Below, piece after piece: positions 1-7,962 of a DNA stretch of 39,462 nt. Every line of letters starts with the position of its first letter. Positions within the stretch are counted from its first letter, which is position 1. The DNA is from Eubacterium sp. (GTDB taxonomy: Bacteria; Bacillota; Clostridia; Lachnospirales; Lachnospiraceae), in the NCBI GenBank assembly GCA_022796875.1, contig JAAWJJ010000031.1, positions 1-39,462 on the forward strand. The letters are read 5' to 3'. The position numbers and the translations under genes were made by a program. The notes beneath the pieces were generated by a model, which saw only the letters and a program-made list of their open reading frames with translations, had not been told where the DNA came from and did not search any database.

Positions 1-101
1 GACAAAAGGTTTCCCGCATCAGGCGACAGGAAATCCTACATATCGAATTCTTATCCAAAAAGATCACATCCCATAGACACAGAATTTTTTACAGCCTCTG
101 T

Positions 102-2714
102 TCATCTTCTGAGTTCCTCCACAACCGTTTCCTGCAGCAGTTCCCTGCCGGATAAAAACATTGCCAGCACGCAGACAACGATATTTACTGAAACCATAAA
201 CACACACGGAAGCAGAGCCATATTATTATTTACAATAATATAACGGATAATATGCTGCATGACTCCGGCAAGTATCTTCCGGCAGACCATGGTAATGAGA
301 AGCATACAGACACTTGTACTGATTCCGTAAAAAAGTCCCTCACCGATCAGCATATTCCGAAATCCCTGTTTTGTAATACCCATCGCACGCAATACGCCGC
401 TCTCATAACGCCGGGACTGTATCTGATGCTTCATACTGTTTATACTATGCAGCAGACTGACAAAAAACAAAATAACTGCAATCCCGTAAAAGAAATATAC
501 TTTCTGAATTAAAATGCTGTTTTTCCGGTTAATCTCTTCCGTATTATCATGTATGATACATTTGTTTAAGCAGGAAAAGTAAGGCTCCAGTTCCCGGATT
601 ACTTCTTCACTTTTCGCCGCTTCTTCCAGGTCGATATTGACACTGTTGTAATCTGCAATTCCAAAATTTGATTCCATGGTTTCCTGCGGCAGGATAATAC
701 TTACCACATCCGCCCCGGAACCGATAAACTGATCCGTTTCCGCAATACAACGGCTGACAACCGCCGATACCGTAAACTCTTTTTCCGTATAATTTTCTTC
801 AGGCAGCTGAAATTTTAAAATGTCGGCAGATTCATACGATGTGCTTTTGGGAACTTTTAACGTGATCCGGTCGCCAGGATGTATATCTATTCCGTCATAA
901 AATCCGCCCCCGTCCATCAGGGTTTTTAAAATCACCTGATTGTCCTGCGCCATTTGTTCCGGCTTTATTTCGCCCTCCAGCAAATATTCCGATAATTCCG
1001 ATAACTGCCCCGCTTCATAGCCGTATACATTGGCTTTCAGCCTGTAGTCCCCCTCTCCTTGCTTCACCGCGATTCCGTTATATTTTTCCATAATCTCTTC
1101 ATCCGGTTTGACGTCGCCGTCTTTCTCAAGTTCCGGATAAAATTCCGTCCACTTGAAAATACCGTTATTTAACAGGATTTCTCCCAATACATATGATACC
1201 GGATAAATCGCTTTGACTCCGTCAGGCTTATGTTCCTTTAAGTTCGCTGCAATCTCGTTTGGAATAACTTTACGCAGATCGTCATCCTGTATGGATACGC
1301 TGATATCTGTATGCAAAGCCTGATCCGTCTGCATGGAGTGTATGTTATTCTGCTTCGCATTTTCCGCAACGTACGTCGTACATAGAAATAATACGCCGCC
1401 AAGCGACAGCGATACTGCTATTCCTGCAAATACGGATTTCCTGGCCAGCAGAAACCTGCAGCTTAAGACATGCATCAGATTGTGCCTTCTGAAGCTGACG
1501 ATCCTGCGGCTTTTTACACCGGAATAATTTCTCATTTTTTCAGCCTGCGTCAAGTTCTGCAGCTGGAATACCGTCCCCATGCAGCTAAACAGCAAAAACA
1601 GGAAAAACAGCAAAATACCCAGACGGAACGCCGTCAAATCCGCTGCAAATTTACCGGGATATAACAATTTTGCAATCAGGTTTCCGAGTATGCCCCCAGC
1701 GGCATAAGCCGGCAGAAACAATATAAACAATTCCCAAAACATTGCCGCAAACATATGCCGGCCGTCCATGCCCAATACTTCCAGTATCCCGTACTGGCTT
1801 CTTCGTTTTTCAACGTTAACCTGATAAATACTGTAAATAATAAAAATACCGAAAACAAACAATATTACAAATACTAATTTTCGCAAAAGGCCGCTGCTGT
1901 TTTCCAGCGTCCCCAGTATATAGATCAGTTTTCCGCTCTCCAGCCGGGAGGCCTTGCAAAGAATATCCGGAAGCGTTTCCTGCGGCTCCGCTCCGATGTA
2001 AGAGGCGATCTTTTCGTTTACTTTCCAGTCCGATAATTTTATCTGATTTTCCTGCACAAATTTCTCTAATTGCCCATACACACGTGATTCTTCCGAAAAC
2101 TGCAGATAATAAAACCATTCGCCCCCGTTTTCCTGCACGGCGGCCTGATCTGCAAAAACCAAAACGTCGTTCCGGTCTGTTTTCACTCCTTCCGAAAGGA
2201 TACCTGTTAAAATATACCGTTTTCCATTCCATTCCCATACGCTCCCCAACGAATCTTCCACTTTCAGACTGTGAAGTGCATAATAATCCAGCGCAATTTC
2301 CCCCGGTTTCTCCGGATAGCTGCCTGCCAGCAATTTCCGCCCCGTCATGTTCAGGCAGTTCTCATCCCCGTAGCATAATGTAAACTCCCCGTCCTCCGTT
2401 TCGTACGGTCTGGCGCAGTACGCCCCGGCCTGTATCAGACGATACCCGTCCGAATCCGCCGGATTTGAAACCGCCTGTTCCATAATTGATAGTCGGCTGG
2501 CCGAATCCGATTCCCCGCTGGCTGTCTGGATTCGGTACTGCCAGCTCCCGTATTCTTCTTTTGCATTTTCATAATCGGCATTGTGGTTGCTGTGCATCAG
2601 GGAAACGATTCCGTTTAACAAAAGCGCCGACATACAAATTCCCAGAAATAAAATAACGGCCTGTTTCCGGTAGTAACGCAGCCAGGAAACCGCCAGTTTA
2701 ACACTGCTACGCAT
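102..2714 (-). CDS. FtsX-type ABC transporter permease
   Basis: Large integral membrane permease of about 870 residues that should pair with the ATPase encoded just upstream. The architecture is a first membrane helix near residues 20-40, a long extracytoplasmic domain, three helices around 285-390, a fourth near 430, a second extracytoplasmic domain, and three C-terminal helices. This is the two-FtsX-domain layout of MacB- and Bce/Vex-like peptide or antibiotic export and sensing transporters. I chose the ATG at 2714 because a GAGGG lies about 8 bases before it; a GTG at 2723 is possible. The start overlaps the ATPase stop, indicating translational coupling. With the two-component genes upstream it probably handles a membrane-active peptide or envelope stress. 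The substrate is unknown. Confidence 0.93.
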   Translation of the reverse strand: MRSSVKLAVSWLRYYRKQAVILFLGICMSALLLNGIVSLMHSNHNADYENAKEEYGSWQYRIQTASGESDSASRLSIMEQAVSNPADSDGYRLIQAGAYCARPYETEDGEFTLCYGDENCLNMTGRKLLAGSYPEKPGEIALDYYALHSLKVEDSLGSVWEWNGKRYILTGILSEGVKTDRNDVLVFADQAAVQENGGEWFYYLQFSEESRVYGQLEKFVQENQIKLSDWKVNEKIASYIGAEPQETLPDILCKASRLESGKLIYILGTLENSSGLLRKLVFVILFVFGIFIIYSIYQVNVEKRRSQYGILEVLGMDGRHMFAAMFWELFILFLPAYAAGGILGNLIAKLLYPGKFAADLTAFRLGILLFFLFLLFSCMGTVFQLQNLTQAEKMRNYSGVKSRRIVSFRRHNLMHVLSCRFLLARKSVFAGIAVSLSLGGVLFLCTTYVAENAKQNNIHSMQTDQALHTDISVSIQDDDLRKVIPNEIAANLKEHKPDGVKAIYPVSYVLGEILLNNGIFKWTEFYPELEKDGDVKPDEEIMEKYNGIAVKQGEGDYRLKANVYGYEAGQLSELSEYLLEGEIKPEQMAQDNQVILKTLMDGGGFYDGIDIHPGDRITLKVPKSTSYESADILKFQLPEENYTEKEFTVSAVVSRCIAETDQFIGSGADVVSIILPQETMESNFGIADYNSVNIDLEEAAKSEEVIRELEPYFSCLNKCIIHDNTEEINRKNSILIQKVYFFYGIAVILFFVSLLHSINSMKHQIQSRRYESGVLRAMGITKQGFRNMLIGEGLFYGISTSVCMLLITMVCRKILAGVMQHIIRYIIVNNNMALLPCVFMVSVNIVVCVLAMFLSGRELLQETVVEELRR

Positions 2715-3414
2715 GAACGTCACCCTCTTTCCCGTTCCTTACAAAACTTTCAGAGAGCACGCCGTCTTCTATACGTATGATGCGGCTGCAGCCTGCTGCA
2801 ATCACTTCATTATGCGTTACCATAAGAATCGTCTGGTTATACTGCTTTCCGCTGGCTTTCAACAGGCTGATCACATCGTTTGCCGTCCTGGAATCCAGAT
2901 TTCCGGTCGGCTCATCCGCCAGGATCAGCGCCGGCTTATTTGCCAGTGCACGCGCGATCGCCACTCTTTGCTGCTGTCCGCCGGAAAGTTCCCCCGGATA
3001 TTTTGTCCTTTTATCCCAGATCTTTAAATCTTTTAACAACTGTCTGATAAACGCATGGTCGATATTTCTTCCCCGGTCAAAAGAAACCGGCAGCGCCACA
3101 TTATCATACACGTTTAACATCGGCATCAGGCTGTAACTCTGAAACACGAATCCGATATTCCTGCGGCGGAATATGGTCAGTTCCTTTGGCTTTAACTCCG
3201 CAATATTCTTTCCGCGCACCACGATATCCCCTTCCGTCGCGGTATCCAATCCTCCGATCAGATTCAGAAGCGTGCTTTTTCCCGAGCCGGAAGTTCCCAG
3301 CAGCGCTGCAAACTCTCCCTGCTTAACAGAAAGATTTACATGCTTTAACGCTTTTACCTGATTTTCACCCTCCCCATAATTTTTACTTAAGTTTCTGATT
3401 TCCAAAATCGCCAT
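2707..3414 (-). CDS. ABC transporter ATP-binding protein (MacB/LolD-like)
   Basis: Cytoplasmic ATPase of 235 residues, the usual length for ATPases that pair with FtsX permeases. Visible motifs are Walker [10 protein letters not shown] at residues 40-48, the signature [15 protein letters not shown], and Walker B LILADEP followed by TGNLDS and the switch histidine in MVTHN. The ATG is preceded by a GGGGG Shine-Dalgarno. It overlaps the permease start by 8 bases, so the two subunits are made together. It sits downstream of a kinase and response regulator on the same strand with short gaps, so one regulated transporter operon is likely. Confidence 0.96.
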   Translation of the reverse strand: MAILEIRNLSKNYGEGENQVKALKHVNLSVKQGEFAALLGTSGSGKSTLLNLIGGLDTATEGDIVVRGKNIAELKPKELTIFRRRNIGFVFQSYSLMPMLNVYDNVALPVSFDRGRNIDHAFIRQLLKDLKIWDKRTKYPGELSGGQQQRVAIARALANKPALILADEPTGNLDSRTANDVISLLKASGKQYNQTILMVTHNEVIAAGCSRIIRIEDGVLSESFVRNGKEGDVHA

Positions 3415-3493
3415 TTAACTGCCCCCTTTGCTGTAGTATGATTTCATAATAGCCGCCGCACTTTACAGAAATCCTACAGACAGCAAAACAAAT

Positions 3494-4405
3494 CTAACAG
3501 TTTTGTAAGAATACCGTGAACACGCTCCCTCTCCCGGCTTTTGACCTCACGGTCATATAACCTTTTTCTTTCTCCAGTATCATTTTCGACAAATACAGTC
3601 CTATGCCGGTTCCTTCCGTCTGTTCCGCCCGTTTGCTGCGGTAAAAACGGTCGAACAAATACGGAATTTCTTCTTTCGAAATTCCCATGCCGTTGTCTTT
3701 AAAATGTATCATACTGTAGGTTTCCAGCCTTTCCAGCGATATTTCCACTTTGCCGCACTCAGGCGTATACTTAATCGCATTTTCCAGCACATTTTCAAAC
3801 ACTTCCGCCGTCCATTTCGGATTATGCAGCAGTCTGGCGTCTTCAAATTCCGCGACGCAAACCCGGATGTTTTTCTTCTCCGCTTTTTCAAAAACCGCGC
3901 TGACGGCGCTCCGTATCGTATCTTTAATACCCGCTTCAAATAAATCAAACGTAATGACATTCTGTTCCAGCTTCGTCATTTTAAACAGGGACTCCAGCAG
4001 CCAGTTTATTTTTTCGGACTGTGCCTTTAACTTCCGCATAAAACGAGCCCGTTTCTCTTCCGTCAGGCCGTCGCTGTCCAAAATCTCTTCATACATCATA
4101 AGGTTGGCTAACGGCGTTTTCAACTGATGCGACAGATCGGAGATCAATTGTTTGATCTGCTCTTTTTCCGCATCCGCCCTGCCGACCTCAAACTCCAGTT
4201 TTTCGGATATCGTTTTTAACTGGTGTGAAAACAGGGAATATTCCGCTTCATTGAAAGGAACTTCCGTAATCTTTTGCCCTCCGATTATTTTTTCCATTAT
4301 TTCACTGGTTTTCCGGTAGGTTCTTTTATGTTTCACAGCCAGAAAAATAAGAAGAACCATAGCTGCCGCCGCCCAGATACTAACAATTGTCAGCATAACC
4401 ATCAT
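3494..4405 (-). CDS. Sensor histidine kinase with a minimal N-terminus
   Basis: Histidine kinase of 303 residues. It has one clear membrane helix (about 5-24) and no extracytoplasmic domain, then a short linker, a HisKA domain with the phospho-acceptor His93 in LSHQLKTPLAN, and a HATPase domain with N box FENVLENAIKYTP, G1 DNGMGI and G2 GTGIGLYL. Lack of a sensor domain is typical of kinases that read the state of a neighbouring ABC transporter, as in the Bce family, although those usually carry two helices. The ATG at 4405 has only a weak ribosome binding site. It follows the response regulator by about 50 bases and precedes the ATPase. The inferred stimulus is the transporter or its substrate. 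Confidence 0.95.
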   Translation of the reverse strand: MMVMLTIVSIWAAAAMVLLIFLAVKHKRTYRKTSEIMEKIIGGQKITEVPFNEAEYSLFSHQLKTISEKLEFEVGRADAEKEQIKQLISDLSHQLKTPLANLMMYEEILDSDGLTEEKRARFMRKLKAQSEKINWLLESLFKMTKLEQNVITFDLFEAGIKDTIRSAVSAVFEKAEKKNIRVCVAEFEDARLLHNPKWTAEVFENVLENAIKYTPECGKVEISLERLETYSMIHFKDNGMGISKEEIPYLFDRFYRSKRAEQTEGTGIGLYLSKMILEKEKGYMTVRSKAGRGSVFTVFLQNC

Positions 4406-4455
4406 TTATCCGACACTTCTTTCTATGAATATACCGTCCCATATGTCCATGGCGG

Positions 4456-5151
4456 TCAGTCTGGTCTTTCTTTCCATAAATACCCCATGCCGTGCACCGT
4501 TTTAATCCGTTCAGGATTTTTCGGGTCGTCTTCTATCTTCAGCCGTAATCTCCGGACATTCACGGATACAATATTATCGTCTACAAATTGCCCGTCGTTT
4601 TCCCAGATCCGGGCAAGAATCTGTTCTTTCGACAGAACCAGTCCTTTGTTCTGCATAAAATACGTCAACAATTTAAACTCGACCGCGCTCAATTCCAGAG
4701 GGCCGTCCCCTTTCCTGGCCTGACAGTTCGCCAAATCTACAACGATATTTCCGGACCGCAATACCATATGCTCCGTATGCCTCATCATTTTCTTTACCCT
4801 GGCCTTTAACACCGCAACGGAAAACGGCTTCGGCATATAATCGCTGGCGCCCGATTCCAGCGCTTTGACTTCATCCAGCTCGGAATCCCTCGCCGTCAGC
4901 ATAAGAATCGGGACATCCGAAGCGGCACGTATTTCCCTGCAAAAATCAAATCCGTTCCCATCCGGCAGATTACAGTCCAGTATCATTCCGCTTATCTCCT
5001 CCCGGCGCAAATATTCTTTCGCCTTTTTTATCGTTTCCGCACCAAACACTTTATATTGCTCCGCTTCCATCACAAAAGCCAGTCCCTCTTGCAGATCGGT
5101 ATCGTCTTCCACGATCAGCAGTTGTTCCATTTCACTCGCAATCATAGCCAT
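4456..5151 (-). CDS. OmpR/PhoB-family response regulator
   Basis: Transcription factor with an N-terminal receiver domain and a C-terminal winged helix. From the chosen start the phospho-acceptor is Asp59 in MILDCNLPDGNG and the conserved lysine is Lys107 in MPKPF. The DNA-binding end shows the usual VSVNVRRLRLKIEDDP recognition region. I start at the ATG at 5151 because a GGGGG lies 7 bases upstream; the frame stays open to 5181 and another ATG lies at 5130. It heads the operon with kinase, ATPase and permease and probably activates it. The upstream region holds a palindrome around a -10 box and a tandem repeat, both candidate binding sites. Confidence 0.95.
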   Translation of the reverse strand: MAMIASEMEQLLIVEDDTDLQEGLAFVMEAEQYKVFGAETIKKAKEYLRREEISGMILDCNLPDGNGFDFCREIRAASDVPILMLTARDSELDEVKALESGASDYMPKPFSVAVLKARVKKMMRHTEHMVLRSGNIVVDLANCQARKGDGPLELSAVEFKLLTYFMQNKGLVLSKEQILARIWENDGQFVDDNIVSVNVRRLRLKIEDDPKNPERIKTVHGMGYLWKERPD

Positions 5152-5175
5152 AAAAAATCCCCCTGGTTTTCTTTC

Positions 5176-5197
5176 CTGCAACTATTATAAGTTGCAG
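5176..5197 (-). promoter_or_regulatory. Perfect palindrome bracketing a -10 box
   Basis: CTGCAACT and AGTTGCAG form perfect 8-base arms around a 6-base spacer that reads TATAAT on the minus strand. The -10 hexamer thus lies exactly in the middle of an operator-like palindrome, 33 bases before the response regulator start. I see no good -35 at 16-18 bases, which fits an activated promoter. The operator role is inferred. Confidence 0.5.
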
Positions 5198-5272
5198 TTC
5201 ACCCCACGCCATTCGCAAAGGCGCTTTCTCGCTGCTTCGCAGCTAACTTTGCTCATAAACCGGCGTTCCCTC

Positions 5273-5332
5273 TGTCAGCACAAATGGAGAAATCATCATG
5301 CAAGCATGTGATTATCTCCATATTGGCTGACA
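5273..5332. repeat. 60-bp imperfect inverted repeat
   Basis: An outer stem TGTCAGC/GCTGACA (7 bp), a 4-base internal loop on each side, an inner stem beginning ATGGAGA/TCTCCAT, then AATCA and CATGC pairings with single-base bulges, closing on a very small loop. No T-run follows on either strand, so it is not an ordinary terminator. It lies in the roughly 310-base gap between the response regulator and the plus-strand dehydrogenase. It could be a leader structure, a protein site or a small MITE-like relic. Confidence 0.6.
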
Positions 5333-5359
5333 AGTAAACTGTAAACAAGTAAACTGTAA
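5330..5359. repeat. Exact tandem repeat, 2 x 15 bp
   Basis: Two adjacent identical copies of ACAAGTAAACTGTAA on the plus strand (TTACAGTTTACTTGT on the minus strand). Direct repeats of TTTAC-like half-sites are the usual form of OmpR/PhoB-family binding sites, so autoregulation by the adjacent response regulator is plausible but inferred. A TATAAT (minus) lies just beyond at about 5363-5368. Confidence 0.55.
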
Positions 5360-5399
5360 CCATTATAATTGTTTTTTCTGCATTTAAAAAGAGGTAATC

Positions 5400-5428
5400 T
5401 TGCCTTTCCCCGTGTATGCGCGTATAAT
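5400..5428 (+). promoter_or_regulatory. Sigma-A promoter for the dehydrogenase/rpoN pair
   Basis: TTGCCT at 5400-5405 and a perfect TATAAT at 5423-5428 with 17 bases between them. A transcript would start about 28 bases before the ATG at 5463, leaving room for the AGAGGTG ribosome binding site. Confidence 0.75.
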
Positions 5429-5462
5429 AAATGCAGGATTATGAAATTTAAGAGGTGACATT

Positions 5463-6404
5463 ATGATAAAAAATATTACGGTACTTGGTTCCGGTACGAT
5501 GGGACACGGCATTGCGCATGTATTTGCACGTCAGGGATATAACGTAAACATTTATGAACCGTTTGCTTCCGCCAGGGAAGCCGCCATGCCGAAAATAGAA
5601 TCCGAACTGCAGTTTTTGGTGGAGGAATCGTACATATCAAAAGAAGAAATGGAACAGACGATTGCCCGTATTTCTATTTACGAAGACCTGGAAGAATCTG
5701 CCCAAAATGCGGACTATGTAGTAGAAGCCTGCCCGGAACAGCTTGCCTTAAAACAGGAACTGTTTGGAAAACTGGACAAAATCTGCCCTGCGCACACGAT
5801 TTTTTCCACCAACACTTCCAGCTTAAAGTTAAAAGAAATCACGGCGTTTCTCCCGGAAGAACGGAAAGCCAGATGTATGATCACTCATTGGTACAATCCG
5901 CCATACCTGCTTCCGATTGTGGAACTTTCCAAATTCGGAAACATGGAGGATGACGTTTTTCAGGAAATTTACGATCTTCACGTAACATGTGAAAAAGAAC
6001 CCGTCAGCATTTTAAAAGACGTACCGGGTATGGTGGCAAACCGTATGCTCCATGCCCAGGCCAGAGAAGCGTTCTACCTGGTAGAAAACGGCGTTGCTAC
6101 CGCAGAAGATATCGACCGGGCGTTAAAATACGGCCCCTGCTTCCGCAATGCGACCACTGGAATGTTGGAAACGGCCGACATGGGTGGACTTGATATCTGG
6201 ACGGCTGGCGAAGACAACATGTTTCCAGAACTGAATAACTCGGACAAGGCCAGCGATTTTATGCGGGACCATGTAAAGGCCGGCGAACTTGGATTTAAAA
6301 CCGGAAAAGGATTTTTCGAATATCCGGAAGACCAAAAAGAACAGATTCAAAAAGATTTTTACCGACGACTGCTTACCCAGCTAAAAGTCAGTAAAGAGTA
6401 TTAA
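5463..6404 (+). CDS. 3-hydroxyacyl-CoA dehydrogenase-family oxidoreductase
   Basis: NAD-dependent dehydrogenase of 313 residues. The Rossmann motif GSGTMG is at residues 9-14 and the adenine-ribose acidic residue is in IYEP. The catalytic-region histidine is His142 in THWYNPPYLLP, and a C-terminal helical domain ends with GFKTGKGFFEY. In classical fatty-acid enzymes the His segment reads HFFNP. HxxNPPYxxPxVEL resembles members acting on small polar hydroxy acids (L-gulonate or carnitine dehydrogenase types), so the substrate may not be an acyl-CoA. It starts the plus-strand unit with rpoN (44-base gap) and has its own promoter. No other beta-oxidation gene is adjacent. Confidence 0.88.
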   Translation: MIKNITVLGSGTMGHGIAHVFARQGYNVNIYEPFASAREAAMPKIESELQFLVEESYISKEEMEQTIARISIYEDLEESAQNADYVVEACPEQLALKQELFGKLDKICPAHTIFSTNTSSLKLKEITAFLPEERKARCMITHWYNPPYLLPIVELSKFGNMEDDVFQEIYDLHVTCEKEPVSILKDVPGMVANRMLHAQAREAFYLVENGVATAEDIDRALKYGPCFRNATTGMLETADMGGLDIWTAGEDNMFPELNNSDKASDFMRDHVKAGELGFKTGKGFFEYPEDQKEQIQKDFYRRLLTQLKVSKEY

Positions 6405-6448
6405 ATCCGGAAATACTGAAATTTTTACAAAAGGAGAGATGGTTTCAA

Positions 6449-7831
6449 ATGTCTGCTATGGAATTGAATATGTCACTTTCACAAAAACAGGTCTTATCGC
6501 AACACATGGTACAGTCCATGGAAATTTTGCAATTGAGCGCGCAGGAACTGGAAAGCTATATCGAAAATCTTTCTATGGAAAATCCTGTCATTGAACTGGC
6601 AGAAAACCATGCTTCGGCCTCTTCTGCCCGCCAGGAAGATTTGCAGCGCAAGCTGGACTGGCTGGAATCCACCGACTATCAAAACAGGGTTTATTACCAG
6701 GCTGACCGCTCTGCGGAAAGCCAGTCGGAAAACTGGTATGACCACACGGAATCGGAAGAATCTTTAAGCGAGTATCTCCTTTCTCAGATGCTTTTAAACC
6801 ACTATTCGGAACAGGATTATGCCATTATCGAATTTATGGTTCTGTCATTGAACGACCAGGGATATTTTACGGACGACTTGTCCGTCGTCTGCAATAAATT
6901 TCAGATTTCGGCAGAGCATGCGGAAAAAATGCTGTCCGAAATCCAGGCGCTGGATCCTGCCGGCGTTGCCGCCAGGAATTTAAAGGAATGTCTGCTGCTG
7001 CAGCTGCGCCGGAGCAAACTGGATTCACCTATTGCAGAAGCGGTCATTGAACATCATTTAGAAGATATTGCACGCAATCATTTAAAGGAAATTACACGCA
7101 AATTAAATATTTCCTACGATGAAATTATGGACATCTGCAAGCTGATCCGTTCCTTTAACCCGAAACCCGGCAGTTCGTTCAGCAGCCGGGAACAGCTTCG
7201 TTACATCAGTCCGGACGCCGTTGTAATAAAACTTGAAAACCAGTTTGAAATACTGATTAACGAATATCAATATCCAAAATTTAATATCAGCGCTTATTAT
7301 CAGGAGTTACAGCAGACTACCTCCGACGCCGAAACCAAAAAATATTTGTCGGATAAAATCCAACAGGCGAAATGGGTATCCGGATGTATTGAACAGCGAA
7401 CTTCCACCTTATCGAGCGTTATGCACGCCCTCGTCGATATGCAGCACGACTTTTTCCTAAATGGACCGGGGCACAAACATCCTTTGCGTTTATCCGACAT
7501 CGCAAAAGAAGTGCACCTGCACGAATCTACGATTAGCAGGACGCTGCGCAGCAAATATTTGCAGTGTTCCTGGGGTGTATTCCCTTTAAGTTATTTTCTG
7601 ACGTCTGCCGCCACGAAATCTTCGGCTGACAGCAATGAAAAAACTCCAGAGCAGGTAAAGAGCTGTATCCAAAAAATTATTGATTCTGAAGACAAACAGA
7701 AACCATACAGTGATCAGGCAATCAGCCAGAAACTGGAAGAAAGCGGCATACATATTTCCAGGCGCACGGTCAATAAGTACCGCACGGAAATGAACCTGCC
7801 GGATAAAAGCGGGCGGAAAAACTGGGCATAG
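6449..7831 (+). CDS. rpoN: RNA polymerase sigma-54 factor
   Basis: Sigma-54 of 460 residues. The N-terminal activator-interacting region has the glutamine-rich pattern (SLSQKQVLSQHMVQSMEIL), followed by an acidic stretch, the core-binding domain with LDPAGVAARNLKECLLLQL, a helix-turn-helix region (HLHESTISRTLR), and the diagnostic RpoN box SRRTVNKYRTEMNLP near the C-terminus. The ATG follows a GGAGAG. It is co-oriented with the upstream dehydrogenase. No enhancer-binding activator and no convincing -24/-12 promoter is in the window, so its regulon must lie elsewhere. Confidence 0.97.
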   Translation: MSAMELNMSLSQKQVLSQHMVQSMEILQLSAQELESYIENLSMENPVIELAENHASASSARQEDLQRKLDWLESTDYQNRVYYQADRSAESQSENWYDHTESEESLSEYLLSQMLLNHYSEQDYAIIEFMVLSLNDQGYFTDDLSVVCNKFQISAEHAEKMLSEIQALDPAGVAARNLKECLLLQLRRSKLDSPIAEAVIEHHLEDIARNHLKEITRKLNISYDEIMDICKLIRSFNPKPGSSFSSREQLRYISPDAVVIKLENQFEILINEYQYPKFNISAYYQELQQTTSDAETKKYLSDKIQQAKWVSGCIEQRTSTLSSVMHALVDMQHDFFLNGPGHKHPLRLSDIAKEVHLHESTISRTLRSKYLQCSWGVFPLSYFLTSAATKSSADSNEKTPEQVKSCIQKIIDSEDKQKPYSDQAISQKLEESGIHISRRTVNKYRTEMNLPDKSGRKNWA

Positions 7832-7884
7832 GCGCCAACAAATAATACTATCATCCACGGAAATTCTATTATCATGAATCACAG

Positions 7885-7933
7885 AAAAAAACAAGCCTGT
7901 TTACAGTTTTATTAATATCTGCGAACGGGCTTG
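7885..7933 (-). terminator. Rho-independent terminator after the heptad-repeat gene
   Basis: Arms CAAGCCTGTT (7892-7901) and AACGGGCTTG (7924-7933) pair over 10 positions with one G-T, with a 22-base loop. On the minus strand the stem is followed by seven T residues (A-run at 7885-7891 on plus). It ends the minus-strand exporter operon; rpoN converges on it from the other side. Confidence 0.75.
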
Positions 7934-7962
7934 CTCTTCTCATATGTCACGGAATTTTCGTA

